Counted from the stretch's first letter, positions 1 to 6,404 are shown. The stretch: DNA of 11,218 nt from JAIVJN01 sp036732565 (GCA_036732565.1 DAINCF010000214.1:1-11218); one strand, 5' to 3'. Numbers and translations: made by a program. The notes: generated by a model not told the origin, from the letters alone.

Positions 1-551
1 TCGATTTCTCGTTCAGCGAAGTGGCCTCGGCACTCGAGCGGAGCGAGGCGGCGTGCCGGCAGCTTGCCTCCCGCGCCCGGGCGCACGTGCGCGCGACACG
101 ACCGCGTGGCGTCACCGTGGCGCCGGCGCCTTCGGGGGAGATCCACGCGAAGCATGCGCAGCTCATGTCCGCATTCGTGGTGGCAGCCCGGTCTGGCGAT
201 CTCGATGCGCTGACCAAGCTGCTCGCGAGCGACGTGCGCGTCGTGACGGACGGCGGCGGCAAGGTGCGAGCGGCGCTGAACGTGATCGAAGGCGCCGATC
301 GCGTGGCGCAGTTCCTGGTTGACGTGACGCGCAAACGCGACGATGCGGGGTGGCGCGACGACTTCAGGCTGCGCTTTGCGACCATCAACGGGCTGCCCGG
401 TGCCATCGTGGACAGTTCCGAGGGACCGGTGCAGACCGCGGCGTTCGAGATCGAGGGCGACGTCATTCGGGCGCTGTACGTGGTGCGCAATCCGGACAAG
501 TTACGGCACTTGGCAGCGGCGTCGGCACCTGGCGAGCGCGGTCCCGGATGA
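1..551 (+). CDS. ECF41-type RNA polymerase sigma factor, C-terminal part (5' end outside window)
   Basis: The reading frame is already open at base 3, so the gene begins outside the window; the GTG at 21 is internal. The first ~30 residues are the end of sigma region 4, with the helix-turn-helix text FSFSEVASALERSEAACRQL, which binds the -35 element. After a linker (VRATRPRGVTVAPAPSGE) comes a SnoaL/NTF2-like domain of about 130 residues. It carries two hallmarks of the ECF41 group: DGGGK (bases 249-263) and NPDKL near the end (bases 489-503). In this family the C-terminal extension takes the place of an anti-sigma factor and both activates and restrains the sigma factor. The COE-type carboxymuconolactone decarboxylase/oxidoreductase partner usually found next to ECF41 genes is not downstream; it could lie to the left. 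The gene converges on the ankyrin gene across a 73-bp gap. Confidence 0.9.
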   Translation, partial: DFSFSEVASALERSEAACRQLASRARAHVRATRPRGVTVAPAPSGEIHAKHAQLMSAFVVAARSGDLDALTKLLASDVRVVTDGGGKVRAALNVIEGADRVAQFLVDVTRKRDDAGWRDDFRLRFATINGLPGAIVDSSEGPVQTAAFEIEGDVIRALYVVRNPDKLRHLAAASAPGERGPG

Positions 552-572
552 GCAAGCGTGTTGATTCGAGTT

Positions 573-612
573 GCGGAATCCGCGGTTCGTTCCGCGCGGT
601 GGGAGACCACCG
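573..612. terminator. Two small hairpins between convergent genes
   Basis: The gap between the sigma factor and the ankyrin gene holds a 6-bp stem GCGGAA/TTCCGC (573-578 with 590-595, 11-nt loop). Next to it is a tighter hairpin CGGTGG-GAGA-CCACCG (597-612). Their position between two convergent stop codons fits a bidirectional terminator, but neither strand has a U-tract, so intrinsic termination is uncertain. Confidence 0.3.
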
Positions 613-624
613 TCGACGCGATGC

Positions 625-2568
625 TCAGTCGCGGCGTGCAGAGCGGTCGCTGTCGGGAAGCGTCAGCGCAATGGCCTGTGCCGCCCACCCTGTTCCGGCC
701 GCTGAAATCCACTGGTGCCGGCCGAAGGGGAAGCCGCTTTCGAAGTACGGCTGGACGGGGAACGCTCTCGTCCGAACCAACCACGATCCGTCTGGATATT
801 GAGTGCGCAGCAGGAAGGTCACGCCTCTCCGGTAGACGTCGTCGGTGACAGCCATTCCTGCGTGGTGTAGGGCAACCAGCGAGAGGCCGCTCGCGTACGC
901 GTCCGCCTCCAACTGATCCAGTTGTGACCAGCCTCCCGCTGGCGCCTGTCGCCGCACGATCTCTTGAACCGCGGCGTTGACCGCCGACTCTGGTGCCTTC
1001 GTCCACACCAATCCGAGGAGGCGCATCGCACGATCTTCGGCATTCGGCGTCTCGGCCGACAAGAGCCACTCGCGCGCTTTCGCGAGCGCGCGATCGATCT
1101 GCGGCGCGCGCGATGAGATGGGGTAGAGCGTCAACCCTCGCACCGCGATCGCGGTGTGGCTGACCGTGCTGGATTCGATCGGCGGCCGGCTGACGCCGTT
1201 ACCCAGCCAGCTGCCATCGGGCATCTGCGTGGACAGCATCCAATGTGTCATGGCGGCCGTCACGGTGTCGGCCGGGTGCTGTTCCGCCGCGAGCGCCATC
1301 AGGCCGTATCCGACGGTGATGGCGATGCGGCCTGGAACGGTCGACTGCCCCTGCATCGCCGGGGCAGCCGCCTGCCGCAGCACCGCGTAGATGTCCTGCA
1401 CGTTCTTCTTCGCGAGCTCTTCGGAGATCGCAATGCCCTTGCGCCTGGCGAGCGCAGCCGCTTCAGCGGGCACTGTGTTGTGATGACAGGTGTAGCAGCG
1501 CCGCCCCTCGAAGATCCCCGACGACGACTTGAGCAGCAGCGAGGTGCTCCGCTCCACCGAGGCTCGCGGGTTGCCGATCCCGCCTGCTGCGGCGGGAGGA
1601 ACGTCCTGCCGCCGCGGTCCCTGACCTCGAGTCGCGCCTCGCGCTTCAAGCACGGCAATCCTGGCGGTGTCGCCTCTGTAGGTCGCCCAATCGAGTGGTT
1701 TCTCCCCTTCGGAGTCCGGCACGTTCGGGTCGGCGCCATGGTCGAGCAACACCCGCAGCGTCTCCGCGCCGGCATGTTCCGAAGCGCTCGCGGTCAGCAG
1801 CGGCGTGAGACCGTACAGACCGCCGCGCGCATTGGCGTCCGCTCCCTGCTCGATCCAGCGCTTGATCAACTCGGGACGTTGCCAGTTCGACGCGCGGAGC
1901 AGGAGGTCCTTGGGAATCCTGAAACCTCGCGCCATCACAAAGTCGATGACCGCGGGGCGCGCGCGCGCGAACACCGCCGCCTGCGCCACCGGCGGCATCT
2001 CGGCGAGCGGATTCAGTCCCTGGCCGACGAGAAAACGCAGGACATCGACGTCGGCGTTGAGCATGGCCAGGGGGAGCGCGGTGAAACCCGCCGCGTCTTT
2101 GGCGTGGAGGTCGGCGCCACGACCGATGAGGAACTCAATCAGATCCACCGTCCCGGGGTATCCGGCCGCAACCAGCAGCGGTGTGCGGCCCGAGCTCGAC
2201 GATTGCGCGTTGACGTTGGCCCCGTGCTCGACGAGCAGGCGGACTTTTTCCCGATCCGGGATCGCCCACAGCAGCGCCGTGGCGCCTGCCGTGTCGGCCT
2301 GATTTGGATCGGCGCCTCGCTTCAGCAGCAGCTCGACGCAGGCGGTGTCGGCAAAGAGCGCGGCGACCATCACCGCCGGAACGCCGTCCGTGTCTTTCAC
2401 GTTGGGATCGACGCCGCTCGTCAGCAGTCGAGACACGGCGGCCGTGTCCGCCCGCTGGATGGCCTGAATCAGTGAAGCTGGTGCGTCGGTGCTTTGCGCC
2501 GACCAGGCAACCGCCACCGACGCGACCAACAGATAACAGCCGGCGACGATTCCCCTGGGGACGTCCAT
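625..2568 (-). CDS. Secreted ankyrin-repeat protein with CxxCH haem motif and squalene-cyclase-like toroid domain
   Basis: 647 residues. The N-terminus is a signal peptide (MDVPRGIVAGCYLLVASVAVAWSAQS), so it should act outside the cytoplasm. Residues ~31-312 hold about eight ankyrin-like repeats with recurring text such as LLxRGADPN. After a Gly/Pro/Arg linker, residues 358-363 read CYTCHH, a CxxCH c-type haem attachment motif. Residues ~365-637 resemble the alpha/alpha-toroid of squalene-hopene cyclase and prenyltransferases. They carry QW-like repeats at 447-454 (TQMPDGSW), 541-547 (QAPAGGW) and 589-596 (TQYPDGSW). No DxDD cyclase acid motif is seen, so catalysis as a terpene cyclase is not supported. 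The ATG at 2568 has a weak SD (GAGG) about 7 nt upstream. A role in periplasmic protein contacts with a possible redox centre is inference. Confidence 0.85.
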   Translation of the reverse strand: MDVPRGIVAGCYLLVASVAVAWSAQSTDAPASLIQAIQRADTAAVSRLLTSGVDPNVKDTDGVPAVMVAALFADTACVELLLKRGADPNQADTAGATALLWAIPDREKVRLLVEHGANVNAQSSSSGRTPLLVAAGYPGTVDLIEFLIGRGADLHAKDAAGFTALPLAMLNADVDVLRFLVGQGLNPLAEMPPVAQAAVFARARPAVIDFVMARGFRIPKDLLLRASNWQRPELIKRWIEQGADANARGGLYGLTPLLTASASEHAGAETLRVLLDHGADPNVPDSEGEKPLDWATYRGDTARIAVLEARGATRGQGPRRQDVPPAAAGGIGNPRASVERSTSLLLKSSSGIFEGRRCYTCHHNTVPAEAAALARRKGIAISEELAKKNVQDIYAVLRQAAAPAMQGQSTVPGRIAITVGYGLMALAAEQHPADTVTAAMTHWMLSTQMPDGSWLGNGVSRPPIESSTVSHTAIAVRGLTLYPISSRAPQIDRALAKAREWLLSAETPNAEDRAMRLLGLVWTKAPESAVNAAVQEIVRRQAPAGGWSQLDQLEADAYASGLSLVALHHAGMAVTDDVYRRGVTFLLRTQYPDGSWLVRTRAFPVQPYFESGFPFGRHQWISAAGTGWAAQAIALTLPDSDRSARRD

Positions 2569-2588
2569 GGTTGCCTCGCTCGCCGAGA

Positions 2589-2597
2589 GTTATAGCA
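2589..2597 (-). promoter_or_regulatory. Extended -10 element upstream of the ankyrin gene
   Basis: On the minus strand TGCTATAAC lies 20 nt before the ATG at 2568. It has the TGn-TATAAt layout of an extended -10, which would put the transcript start about 14 nt before the gene with the GAGG ribosome site still included. No convincing -35 is visible at the usual spacing, which is acceptable for an extended -10. Confidence 0.35.
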
Positions 2598-3010
2598 TCT
2601 CCAGCTCGACTGGACACCGACGAAAGGCTTGCCTGGGTTTGTCGCCGAGAACCTGTATCTGAGTCACGGTGACGATCCGTACACCGACTTGTCGGAGGCA
2701 AGCTTTCCGGCGCTGTATCTGCTGATCTCCGCGAAGAACCTGGAAGAACTGGTTCGAAACCGGCGATCAGCAGACGTCCTGTGACAATGTTGGACGCCGC
2801 CCGGTGGAACTGTCCGTCTCGTATTTGAGCGACCATCTGGTCGGCAAGTACTGCGCCGACGTGTTGGATGGCACGGATCACGCGAGCGGCACGGTGTACG
2901 AGACCTACAGCACCTACTACACAGTCGCGCAACTGGAGGCCACGAACCTCTGGGAACGGCTCGCAGCCGCGGCGCCCACTTCCAGTGCATGGCAGTGCCA
3001 AGGGTTCTAA
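2596..3010 (+). pseudogene. Frameshifted remnant of an unrecognised protein gene
   Basis: Two overlapping open stretches in different frames both have strongly GC-biased third positions. Frame 1 (2596-2784) reads ...LPGFVAENLYLSHGDDPYTD and SFPALYLLISAKNLEELV, then hits TGA. Frame 2 is open from 2726 to the TAA at 3008-3010 and reads TSCDNVGRRPVELSVSYLSD, then YCADVLDGTDHASGTVYETY. There is no ATG start in the first stretch and no ribosome site for either. The simplest reading is one former gene with a single shift somewhere in 2726-2784 and its 5' end lost against the ankyrin gene's upstream region. I do not recognise the family. A short genuine gene starting at GTG 2804 (68 codons) is a weaker alternative. 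Confidence 0.5.
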
Positions 3011-3055
3011 CCTTCGTCCGCCGCGGGAACCGTGATCTGACGTCTGGACCCGCGC

Positions 3056-3190
3056 CTACGCTTCTGCTGTAATCGACTCGTGAATCGCCATCCACGCGAG
3101 GCGACTGCCCAACCGTGGCCGCTGAAGCCCAAACAGGGTGTGCTCGACGCCGTCAACCTCCACGTCCACGTCGTGGAAGAGAGGACGCAT
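3056..3190 (-). CDS. Possible small ORF or gene tail, unrecognised
   Basis: A 44-codon minus-strand frame runs from an ATG at 3190, back to back with the msrA start, to a TAG at 3056. It reads like protein rather than a shadow (FHDVDVEVDGVEHTLFGLQR, then LGSRLAWMAIHESI) and about three quarters of its third positions are G or C. There is no Shine-Dalgarno before 3190, and the frame stays open into msrA, so it may be the end of a gene whose 5' part was replaced. No family recognised. Confidence 0.25.
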   Translation of the reverse strand: MRPLFHDVDVEVDGVEHTLFGLQRPRLGSRLAWMAIHESITAEA

Positions 3191-3191
3191 C

Positions 3192-3710
3192 ATGACAAGC
3201 AAGCTTGAACGTGCCGTGCTTGCCGGCGGTTGCTTCTGGGGCATGCAGGACCTGATCCGCAAGCTGCCAGGCGTAGTCAGCACACGTGTCGGATACACGG
3301 GCGGGGATGTGCCGAACGCGACCTATCGCAACCATGGCTCTCACGCCGAGGCCATCGAGATCGAGTTCGACCCAACACGTATCAGCTATCGCGACCTTCT
3401 GGAATTCTTCTTCCAGATTCACGATCCGACCACGGTGAATCGCCAAGGCAACGATGCCGGAACCTCGTATCGCTCGGAGATCTTCTATGTTTCCGAGGCG
3501 CAGCGTGACGAGGCACTCCAGGCAATCGACGATGTCAACGCCTCCGGCTTGTGGCCAGGCCGCGTTGTGACGGCGGTCTCAGCCGCCGGCGAATTCTGGG
3601 AGGCCGAGCCGGAGCACCAGGACTATCTCGAACGCTACCCGCAGGGCTATACCTGCCACTTCCCGCGTCCTGGCTGGAAGCTGCCCCGGCGCGCCGGCGC
3701 GGCCACCTGA
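3192..3710 (+). CDS. msrA: Peptide methionine-S-sulfoxide reductase MsrA
   Basis: 172 residues, normal for MsrA. The enzyme reduces methionine-S-sulfoxide in free form and in proteins, using thioredoxin, and so repairs oxidative damage in the cytoplasm. The signature GGCFWG gives catalytic Cys14. Other expected positions are Glu53 in HAEAIEIEFDP, Asp78 in IHDPTT, and the GTSYRSEIFY strand. The C-terminus reads GYTCHF with Cys155, the likely resolving cysteine, followed by PRPGWKLP as in many bacterial MsrA proteins. The ATG at 3192 is chosen over the longer frame from 3138. It has a good SD (GAGAGGA, 6 nt upstream) and the extra 18 residues (CSTPSTSTSTSW) look non-coding. No msrB is adjacent. 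The gene is followed by a strong hairpin at 3785. Confidence 0.97.
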   Translation: MTSKLERAVLAGGCFWGMQDLIRKLPGVVSTRVGYTGGDVPNATYRNHGSHAEAIEIEFDPTRISYRDLLEFFFQIHDPTTVNRQGNDAGTSYRSEIFYVSEAQRDEALQAIDDVNASGLWPGRVVTAVSAAGEFWEAEPEHQDYLERYPQGYTCHFPRPGWKLPRRAGAAT

Positions 3711-3784
3711 GACCGCACTGTAAGTACGCGCGATCCGTCCGACGGTCACAGCCCCCATTTCGACTCTTCCGCATCCGAACCGAT

Positions 3785-3812
3785 CGACACGCCCGTTCCG
3801 GCGGGCGTGTCG
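3785..3812. terminator. Strong hairpin between msrA and the VOC gene
   Basis: A perfect 11-bp stem, CGACACGCCCG pairing with CGGGCGTGTCG, closes a 6-nt loop (TTCCGG). It lies 75 nt after the msrA stop and 110 nt after the stop of the convergent VOC gene, so it can act on both. On the plus strand the following bases are GTCTTGGT, only partly U-rich. The position and stem strength make a bidirectional terminator the best reading. Confidence 0.6.
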
Positions 3813-3826
3813 GTCTTGGTACGTGA

Positions 3827-3838
3827 CGGTCCGGACCG
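3827..3838. repeat. 12-bp perfect palindrome CGGTCCGGACCG
   Basis: A self-complementary 12-mer lies 14 nt beyond the terminator hairpin in the convergent gap. It could be a second terminator stem or a protein site, but no promoter faces either gene here, so an operator role is unlikely. Confidence 0.25.
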
Positions 3839-3921
3839 GCTCGAGCGCATCGGCTGGGGAGTCAGGCGGGAACAGATCGCGTGCTCGGGCGACCGGAAGG
3901 TGAGCCAGGTCGCATGCCCCA

Positions 3922-4623
3922 CTATCCCGGGACGCGATCGCGGCTGCGTTCCACGTTGAGCGCGGCATCTGTCGCCGCATCGTCGGGAGTTCGCCCGCGC
4001 TCGCGCGCAACGATGTATGCGGCGTACCACTCCGACCAGTGGTGCTTCGGACCGGTCGACTCGTACCCGCCGTGGCGCTGTTCTGTTTCGCGCAGAAGCT
4101 CGGTCAGCGTCACAACGTCCGAGCTGAGCCCCCGTCCAGGAAGCCGCGACGTGACCTCTTGAAGCAGCCAGCCGTTGCCGTCCGGATCACTGAATGAGGC
4201 GAAAGAGAAGTACGAGCGCCCTTCCGGATCGGGTCCGGGCCTGCGTCCGTTGTTCCCAACCGTCAGGAGGCCGCCTTGGAAATGGAACACCTCGCTCACG
4301 TCGACGCCAAGTCCACTCAGCGTGGCGCGCGCCGCCTCCAGGTCATCGACCACGAGGAACGTTCCCTGCACCGATCCGGGCGCGGCGGGCGTGAACCCCT
4401 TGCCGAACATGACGGAGCACGGCGAGCCGGGAGGAGTCATCTGCACCAGCCGCCAATCGTCACCGCTCGCGAAATCGGCGTCCAGGCGCCACCCCAGGCT
4501 CTCGTAGAAGCGCCGGGCGCGATCGACGTCGGACACTGGAATGACGACGACTTCGAGCTTCAGATCGGTCGTGGCGGCGGTGCGGATATCGGTGACGTCT
4601 TCATGGGTTGTCTGAGTGTTCAT
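3922..4623 (-). CDS. VOC (glyoxalase/bleomycin-resistance) family protein with C-terminal extension
   Basis: 233 residues. Residues ~22-149 form a VOC domain: the N-terminal strand and helix LEVVVIPVSDVDRARRFYES, the middle strand GTFLVVDDLEAARATL, and the closing SDPDGNGWLLQEV, where the final Glu is the usual metal ligand. VOC proteins are lyases, dioxygenases or drug binders; the substrate here cannot be told. Residues ~155-225 add a helical tail with a HHWSEWYAAYIVARE motif and GRTPDDAA, seen in a subset of these proteins. The ATG at 4623 has an SD GGAG 6 nt upstream and is preferred to the ATG at 4662, which has none. A promoter with the motif shared by two neighbouring genes lies at 4681-4727. 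Confidence 0.9.
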   Translation of the reverse strand: MNTQTTHEDVTDIRTAATTDLKLEVVVIPVSDVDRARRFYESLGWRLDADFASGDDWRLVQMTPPGSPCSVMFGKGFTPAAPGSVQGTFLVVDDLEAARATLSGLGVDVSEVFHFQGGLLTVGNNGRRPGPDPEGRSYFSFASFSDPDGNGWLLQEVTSRLPGRGLSSDVVTLTELLRETEQRHGGYESTGPKHHWSEWYAAYIVARERGRTPDDAATDAALNVERSRDRVPG

Positions 4624-4680
4624 GGTGAACTCCGTGTTCGGTGGTGAATGGATCGAGATCACGCCACGTGTGCGCTACGA

Positions 4681-4727
4681 AGCATGCGCGCGCGAAGCGC
4701 AGTTGTCCATCAGACTTTGGTATCGGG
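4681..4727 (-). promoter_or_regulatory. Putative activated promoter of the VOC gene
   Basis: The minus strand carries the motif CCCGATACCAAAGTCTGATG (4727-4708). Its end merges with a -35-like TGGACA (4709-4704). After a 17-bp spacer comes CATGCT (4686-4681) in the -10 position. The same layout occurs upstream of the DUF6130-like and ZIP-like genes. The 5' leader would be about 50 nt. The match to a sigma-70 promoter is partial (TGGACA 5/6, CATGCT 3/6), which suits a promoter needing an activator bound at the upstream motif. Confidence 0.45.
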
Positions 4728-4761
4728 TGCGGCCTGGAGCGCGTTGCAAATTCCCGATCGG

Positions 4762-4848
4762 GTACGTAGCGCAGGCCTTCAGGCCCGCCACACACGTCGG
4801 TGGGCCGGCTCTCCTCGCTGAGGCAGGCCTGAAGGCCTGCGCTACGTG
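4762..4848. repeat. REP-like inverted pair A (copies A1 and A2)
   Basis: A1 (4762-4789, plus) begins GTACGTAGCGCAGGCCTTCA and A2 (4821-4848, minus) is its inverted partner, separated by 31 bp. Each arm contains its own palindrome GCAGGCCTTCAGGCCTGC; A1 has one C for T. A GTAG tetramer sits at the foot of each palindrome. The pair starts 18 nt beyond the stop of the DUF6130-like gene. This head-to-head arrangement is that of bacterial REP/BIME elements. Confidence 0.8.
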
Positions 4849-4866
4849 CAATTTCGCAGCGTGTTC

Positions 4867-5322
4867 TCAGGGAACATCAAACGTAACGGTGCCCTTGTCG
4901 ACCGGCTCGTGGTTCGCGTCCACCAGTTCGATCCGCACTGTGTGCCGACCGGGTGGCATCCCCCGCAGGATGAGCGGGGTGCCACTCGCATCCGCCCAGT
5001 GCCACGGCGCATCGTCGACGGTCACATGGATGTGGCCTATGCGCGGCGAGACGCCGAGAGCACCCGAGCCGAACACCGGAGCAATGCGCATGTTCTCCGC
5101 ACAGTACGAGATCACCACGACTCCACGCGAGGCGAGTGGTGCGGCCAGCGGGGCATCGATGACGATCTTCGGCGCGGGCTCTGTCCCCGTGAGCGGGATG
5201 ACCTGGGCAGGCCTGCACGTTTGCGCGGCGGTCTGCGCGAGCGCGGCGCTCCCGTACAGCATCGTGGCGGCGACGGCCAGCACCGGCGCCACGATGTCAG
5301 CTACAAGCTTCAGCGTGATCAT
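4867..5322 (-). CDS. Secreted DUF6130-like protein
   Basis: 151 residues. A signal peptide (MITLKLVADIVAPVLAVAAT then YGSAALAQ) is followed by a short linker and a beta-rich domain. The most characteristic stretch is GHIHVTVDDAPWHWADASG, then LRGMPPGRHTVRIELVDANH and a final TVTFDVP strand. I recognise this as a DUF6130-type domain from memory. Function is unknown; the His-rich HIHV/WHW residues could bind a metal, which is inference. The start at 5322 is chosen because GAGGAAG lies 8 nt upstream; the ATG at 5340 is part of that leader. Just downstream is REP-like pair A, and a promoter with the shared motif lies at 5364-5410. Confidence 0.8.
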   Translation of the reverse strand: MITLKLVADIVAPVLAVAATMLYGSAALAQTAAQTCRPAQVIPLTGTEPAPKIVIDAPLAAPLASRGVVVISYCAENMRIAPVFGSGALGVSPRIGHIHVTVDDAPWHWADASGTPLILRGMPPGRHTVRIELVDANHEPVDKGTVTFDVP

Positions 5323-5363
5323 GTTCCTTCTTCCTCTCATTCCAGGGGCGTTCGACTGGCCTG

Positions 5364-5410
5364 ATCACACAGGAAGCGTCGGACGAAATCTATTGGACCA
5401 TGGTGTTGGA
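5364..5410 (-). promoter_or_regulatory. Putative activated promoter of the DUF6130-like gene
   Basis: The weakest of the three shared-motif sites. On the minus strand CCAACACCATGGTCCAATAG (5409-5390) matches the ZIP site at 17 of 23 positions over 5388-5410. It runs into TAGATT, then a 17-bp spacer, then TGTGAT (5369-5364), a fair -10. The leader would be about 35 nt and contain the SD. The site overlaps the left end of the nitrilase remnant on the other strand. Confidence 0.35.
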
Positions 5411-5532
5411 ACCGATCACGCGCCGACCAAAGCGCATGGTCTGGGGGCAGGGCGATGGGTCCGGCCTGCGCGCGGTGGAGAGTAAAGGCGGCCGCATTGG
5501 TCAGCTGGCGTGCTGGGAGCATTTAAGAGCCT
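5397..5532 (+). pseudogene. Nitrilase fragment around the catalytic cysteine
   Basis: The plus-strand frame reads RRPKRMVWGQGDGSGLRAVE, then SKGGRIGQLACWEHL. This is the core of nitrilases, carbon-nitrogen hydrolases that convert nitriles to carboxylic acids. The family pattern is ERLVWGQGDGSGLRV...GRIGxLxCWEH, and the cysteine (bases 5511-5513) is the catalytic nucleophile. Nothing before about 5397 matches the family's N-terminal domain with its catalytic Glu. The similarity stops just after CWEH, where the REP-like pair B begins within about 10-20 bp. Only about 45 of the usual ~320 residues remain, so this is a dead remnant and not a gene. Confidence 0.7.
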
Positions 5533-5543
5533 GTTGTGAAATT

Positions 5544-5608
5544 GTACGTAGCGCAGGCCTTCAGGCCTGCCTGAGGCCGTAGCAGACCTAAAGGTCTGCG
5601 CTAGGTAC
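5544..5608. repeat. REP-like inverted pair B (copies B1 and B2)
   Basis: B1 (5544-5572, plus) begins GTACGTAGCGCAGGCCTTCA and matches the consensus. B2 (5581-5608, minus) reads GTACCTAGCGCAGACCTTTA. B2 has changed G to A on one side of its palindrome and C to T at the paired position, so the stem is kept. Its foot is CTAG instead of GTAG. Only 8 bp separate the copies. B2 lies 17 nt beyond the ZIP-like gene's stop codon and B1 abuts the nitrilase remnant. Confidence 0.8.
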
Positions 5609-5625
5609 GCAAATTTGCATGCACT

Positions 5626-6396
5626 CTAAGACAACGTAGCGTCTACGAGCAGCACGACGCCGAACCCGAAGGCGGCGAGCAAGCCCGAGAAACGCGGACT
5701 GTTGTGAAAGGCTTCGGGAATCATCGTTTCCGCAGTCATCGCGAGCAGTGCTCCGGCTCCGAATGCCTGCAGCCGCGGTGGCCACGCCTCGCTGAGCGAA
5801 CCGAACCCGACATACCCTGCCGCGATGGCTGCCGCTCCCCCGATGGCGATCGCGCTCCACAGCAGAAAGATGTAGGGGTAGCTGCGGCCGGCAGCCCGCA
5901 TCCCCGCCGTGCTCGACAAGGCCACTGGAACGTTGCCCACGGAGAACGCGATCACCAGCGCGAGGGGGACGACCTGATCCCGCAGAGCGAATCCCAACAC
6001 CATCGCTTCCGGGACCGTGTCAAGCGCGTTGCCGAGCGCGATGGCGGCTCCGCTGCCAGGCTGCTGCGACTCGGCCGGCTGCTGAATACATTCGCCGCAG
6101 CGCTTGCGGTGTGCAGCACCGAACCGCGCGAGAAGCGCGTTGCTCGCGCTGAACACGGCGGCCCCGAGCAGCAGCGACAGCGCCGCTGCCATCGGACCGG
6201 CGGCCCGGATCGCATCCGCGGCCACTTTGAGGGACAGACCGGCGAGCAGCAGTCCCGCTCCTACCGACATGGCCATCGCGATAGGTTGGTGCGGCATTCG
6301 TGAGAATGCTCCGGCGATCGCGCCGACCAGCAGCCCAACGGAGGAGACTGCGCCCCACGCCAGGGCAGCCCCGATTTCATCAGCAGTCGTGGGCAT
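5626..6396 (-). CDS. ZIP-family-like metal transporter with altered metal-binding motifs
   Basis: 256 residues with about eight hydrophobic segments, the usual ZIP topology; it would move divalent metal ions across the inner membrane. The loop after the third helix contains KRCGEC (Cys100, Cys103) where many ZIPs have a histidine-rich loop. The fourth helix reads ALGNALDTVPEAMVLGFAL (Asp126, Pro129, Glu130), where classical ZIPs have HxxPEG. The fifth reads FSVGNVPVALSS instead of HExPE. A later helix has ETMIPEAFH (Glu223, Glu228, His231). The D/N-for-H exchange marks a divergent branch, so metal choice is uncertain. The ATG at 6396 has no SD; an in-frame TGA 21 nt upstream rules out a longer start. 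A promoter placing the transcript start at or near the ATG suggests a leaderless message. Confidence 0.85.
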   Translation of the reverse strand: MPTTADEIGAALAWGAVSSVGLLVGAIAGAFSRMPHQPIAMAMSVGAGLLLAGLSLKVAADAIRAAGPMAAALSLLLGAAVFSASNALLARFGAAHRKRCGECIQQPAESQQPGSGAAIALGNALDTVPEAMVLGFALRDQVVPLALVIAFSVGNVPVALSSTAGMRAAGRSYPYIFLLWSAIAIGGAAAIAAGYVGFGSLSEAWPPRLQAFGAGALLAMTAETMIPEAFHNSPRFSGLLAAFGFGVVLLVDATLS

Positions 6397-6404
6397 AGAC
6401 AGAC

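Noticed and set aside
625..1500. C-terminal domain considered as an active squalene-hopene cyclase
   Set aside because: The toroid portion is too short (under 300 residues) and no DxDD motif is visible.
1156..2475. 439-codon plus-strand open frame opposite the ankyrin gene
   Set aside because: It is rich in Arg/His/Gly with no recognisable motif, and lies wholly inside the well-supported minus-strand gene; a GC-bias shadow.
2780..2786. Second TGTCACA on the minus strand
   Set aside because: The only CGTC is 3 nt away instead of about 16, and no gene starts at a suitable distance.
5400..5582. Frame starting at ATG 5400 considered as a small intact gene
   Set aside because: It has no SD, ends by reading through the REP repeat (SAGLQACLRP is repeat-encoded), and matches only the internal core of nitrilases.
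4762..5608. Repeat copies considered as a CRISPR array
   Set aside because: Copies are in inverted pairs at irregular distances and are self-palindromic, without regular spacers or cas genes.
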